Positions 63,835 through 64,000 of a stretch of 64,000 nucleotides of DNA are shown in pieces. Made by a program: the position numbers and the translations under genes. The stretch's first letter is position 1. Each line of letters opens with the position of its first letter. Source of the stretch: Microthrixaceae bacterium (GTDB lineage: Bacteria > Actinomycetota > Acidimicrobiia > Acidimicrobiales > Microtrichaceae); NCBI GenBank assembly GCA_027493675.1, contig JAOSKI010000023.1, positions 1-64,000 on the forward strand, in the 5' to 3' direction. The notes beneath the pieces are model-generated. The model made no database searches. It was not told the origin of the DNA and was given only the letters and a program-made list of their open reading frames with translations.

Positions 63835-64000
63835 TCAGCTCAGGCGTGCCTCAACCTCGCCCAGAGCGTCGTCCTCCGGCACGTCGAGGGCGAAGCTGAG
63901 CTCGGACACCAACACGGACCTCGCCTTGACGAACATCGACTTCTCGCCTGCTGAAAGACCCTTCGACTGGTCCCGCAGTGAGAGGTTCCGAACCACCTCG
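63835..64000 (-). CDS. carD: CarD-family transcriptional regulator, 5' part outside window
   Basis: The C-terminal 54 residues only: [40 protein letters not shown] and the acidic end [13 protein letters not shown]. This matches the helical C-terminal domain of CarD/CdnL, an RNA polymerase-binding protein that stabilises open promoter complexes. The polymerase-binding N-terminal domain lies beyond 64000. Confidence 0.85.
   Translation of the reverse strand, partial: EVVRNLSLRDQSKGLSAGEKSMFVKARSVLVSELSFALDVPEDDALGEVEARLS

Overview
This is a GC-rich bacterial chromosome segment. Gene content and order point to Actinomycetota, plausibly an uncultured Acidimicrobiia-like lineage; the phylum is a fair inference and the genus cannot be named. 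Evidence includes the uvrC-rapZ-yvcK-gap-pgk-tpiA-secG block, CarD, a HAD/PlsC fusion like mycobacterial Rv2483c, a GNAT/acyl-CoA-synthetase fusion, an actinobacterial-type SAM riboswitch and frequent GTG/TTG starts. Many universally essential genes (gap, pgk, tpiA, aroC, uvrB, lgt) are split by single-base frame changes, often in homopolymers. I read these as sequencing or assembly indels and annotate such loci as one gene each, not as pseudogenes.

Region 1 (1-4454) looks like the end of an integrated element. It holds the truncated HsdM methylase of a type I restriction system, a badly frame-damaged stretch, and a large serine recombinase whose 3' end runs into the 3' end of tRNA-Leu(GAG). 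Region 2 (4.5-16.5 kb) is mostly on the minus strand: a DUF1269-like membrane protein, PPK2, secG, the triose-phosphate glycolysis genes tpiA-pgk-gap, yvcK-rapZ, a methyltransferase, uvrC, a lipoprotein hydrolase and a DUF4184-like membrane protein. whiA, normally found between yvcK and gap, is absent. Region 3 (16.7-25.6 kb) has nadA, uvrA, aroC, uvrB and coaE, so all three UvrABC excinuclease genes lie within about 12 kb.

Region 4 (25.8-46.3 kb) has a NarL-type two-component pair, a lone Flp pilin, aconitase, the HAD/PlsC lipid enzyme with an attenuator-like leader, a LysR regulator, citrate synthase, a quinone oxidoreductase, an acyl-CoA dehydrogenase, the Pat-like acyl-CoA synthetase/acetyltransferase, an alpha/beta hydrolase, a secreted CocE-type peptidase and a GH65 phosphorylase. 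The TCA-cycle enzymes and acyl-CoA enzymes are near one another but on mixed strands. Region 5 (46.3-53.2 kb) has three tRNAs (Val, Cys, Gly), a DHA2 drug exporter with its own TetR, a small HiPIP-like cysteine protein, a second TetR preceded by four evenly spaced operators, and a UbiB/ABC1 kinase.

Region 6 (53.3-64 kb) has a zinc-ribbon protein, the methionine genes metX-metZ behind a SAM riboswitch, a solitary adenine methyltransferase beside a DEAD-box helicase, a serine hydrolase, lgt, a lipoprotein and the end of carD.

The most unusual signal is a dispersed family of about 50-bp palindromes (six copies in two subfamilies). Their two arms change together between copies, so hairpin shape rather than sequence appears conserved. 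Other notable items are the TetR operator array, the attenuator-like leader, the compact SAM riboswitch and the leaderless HiPIP-like protein.
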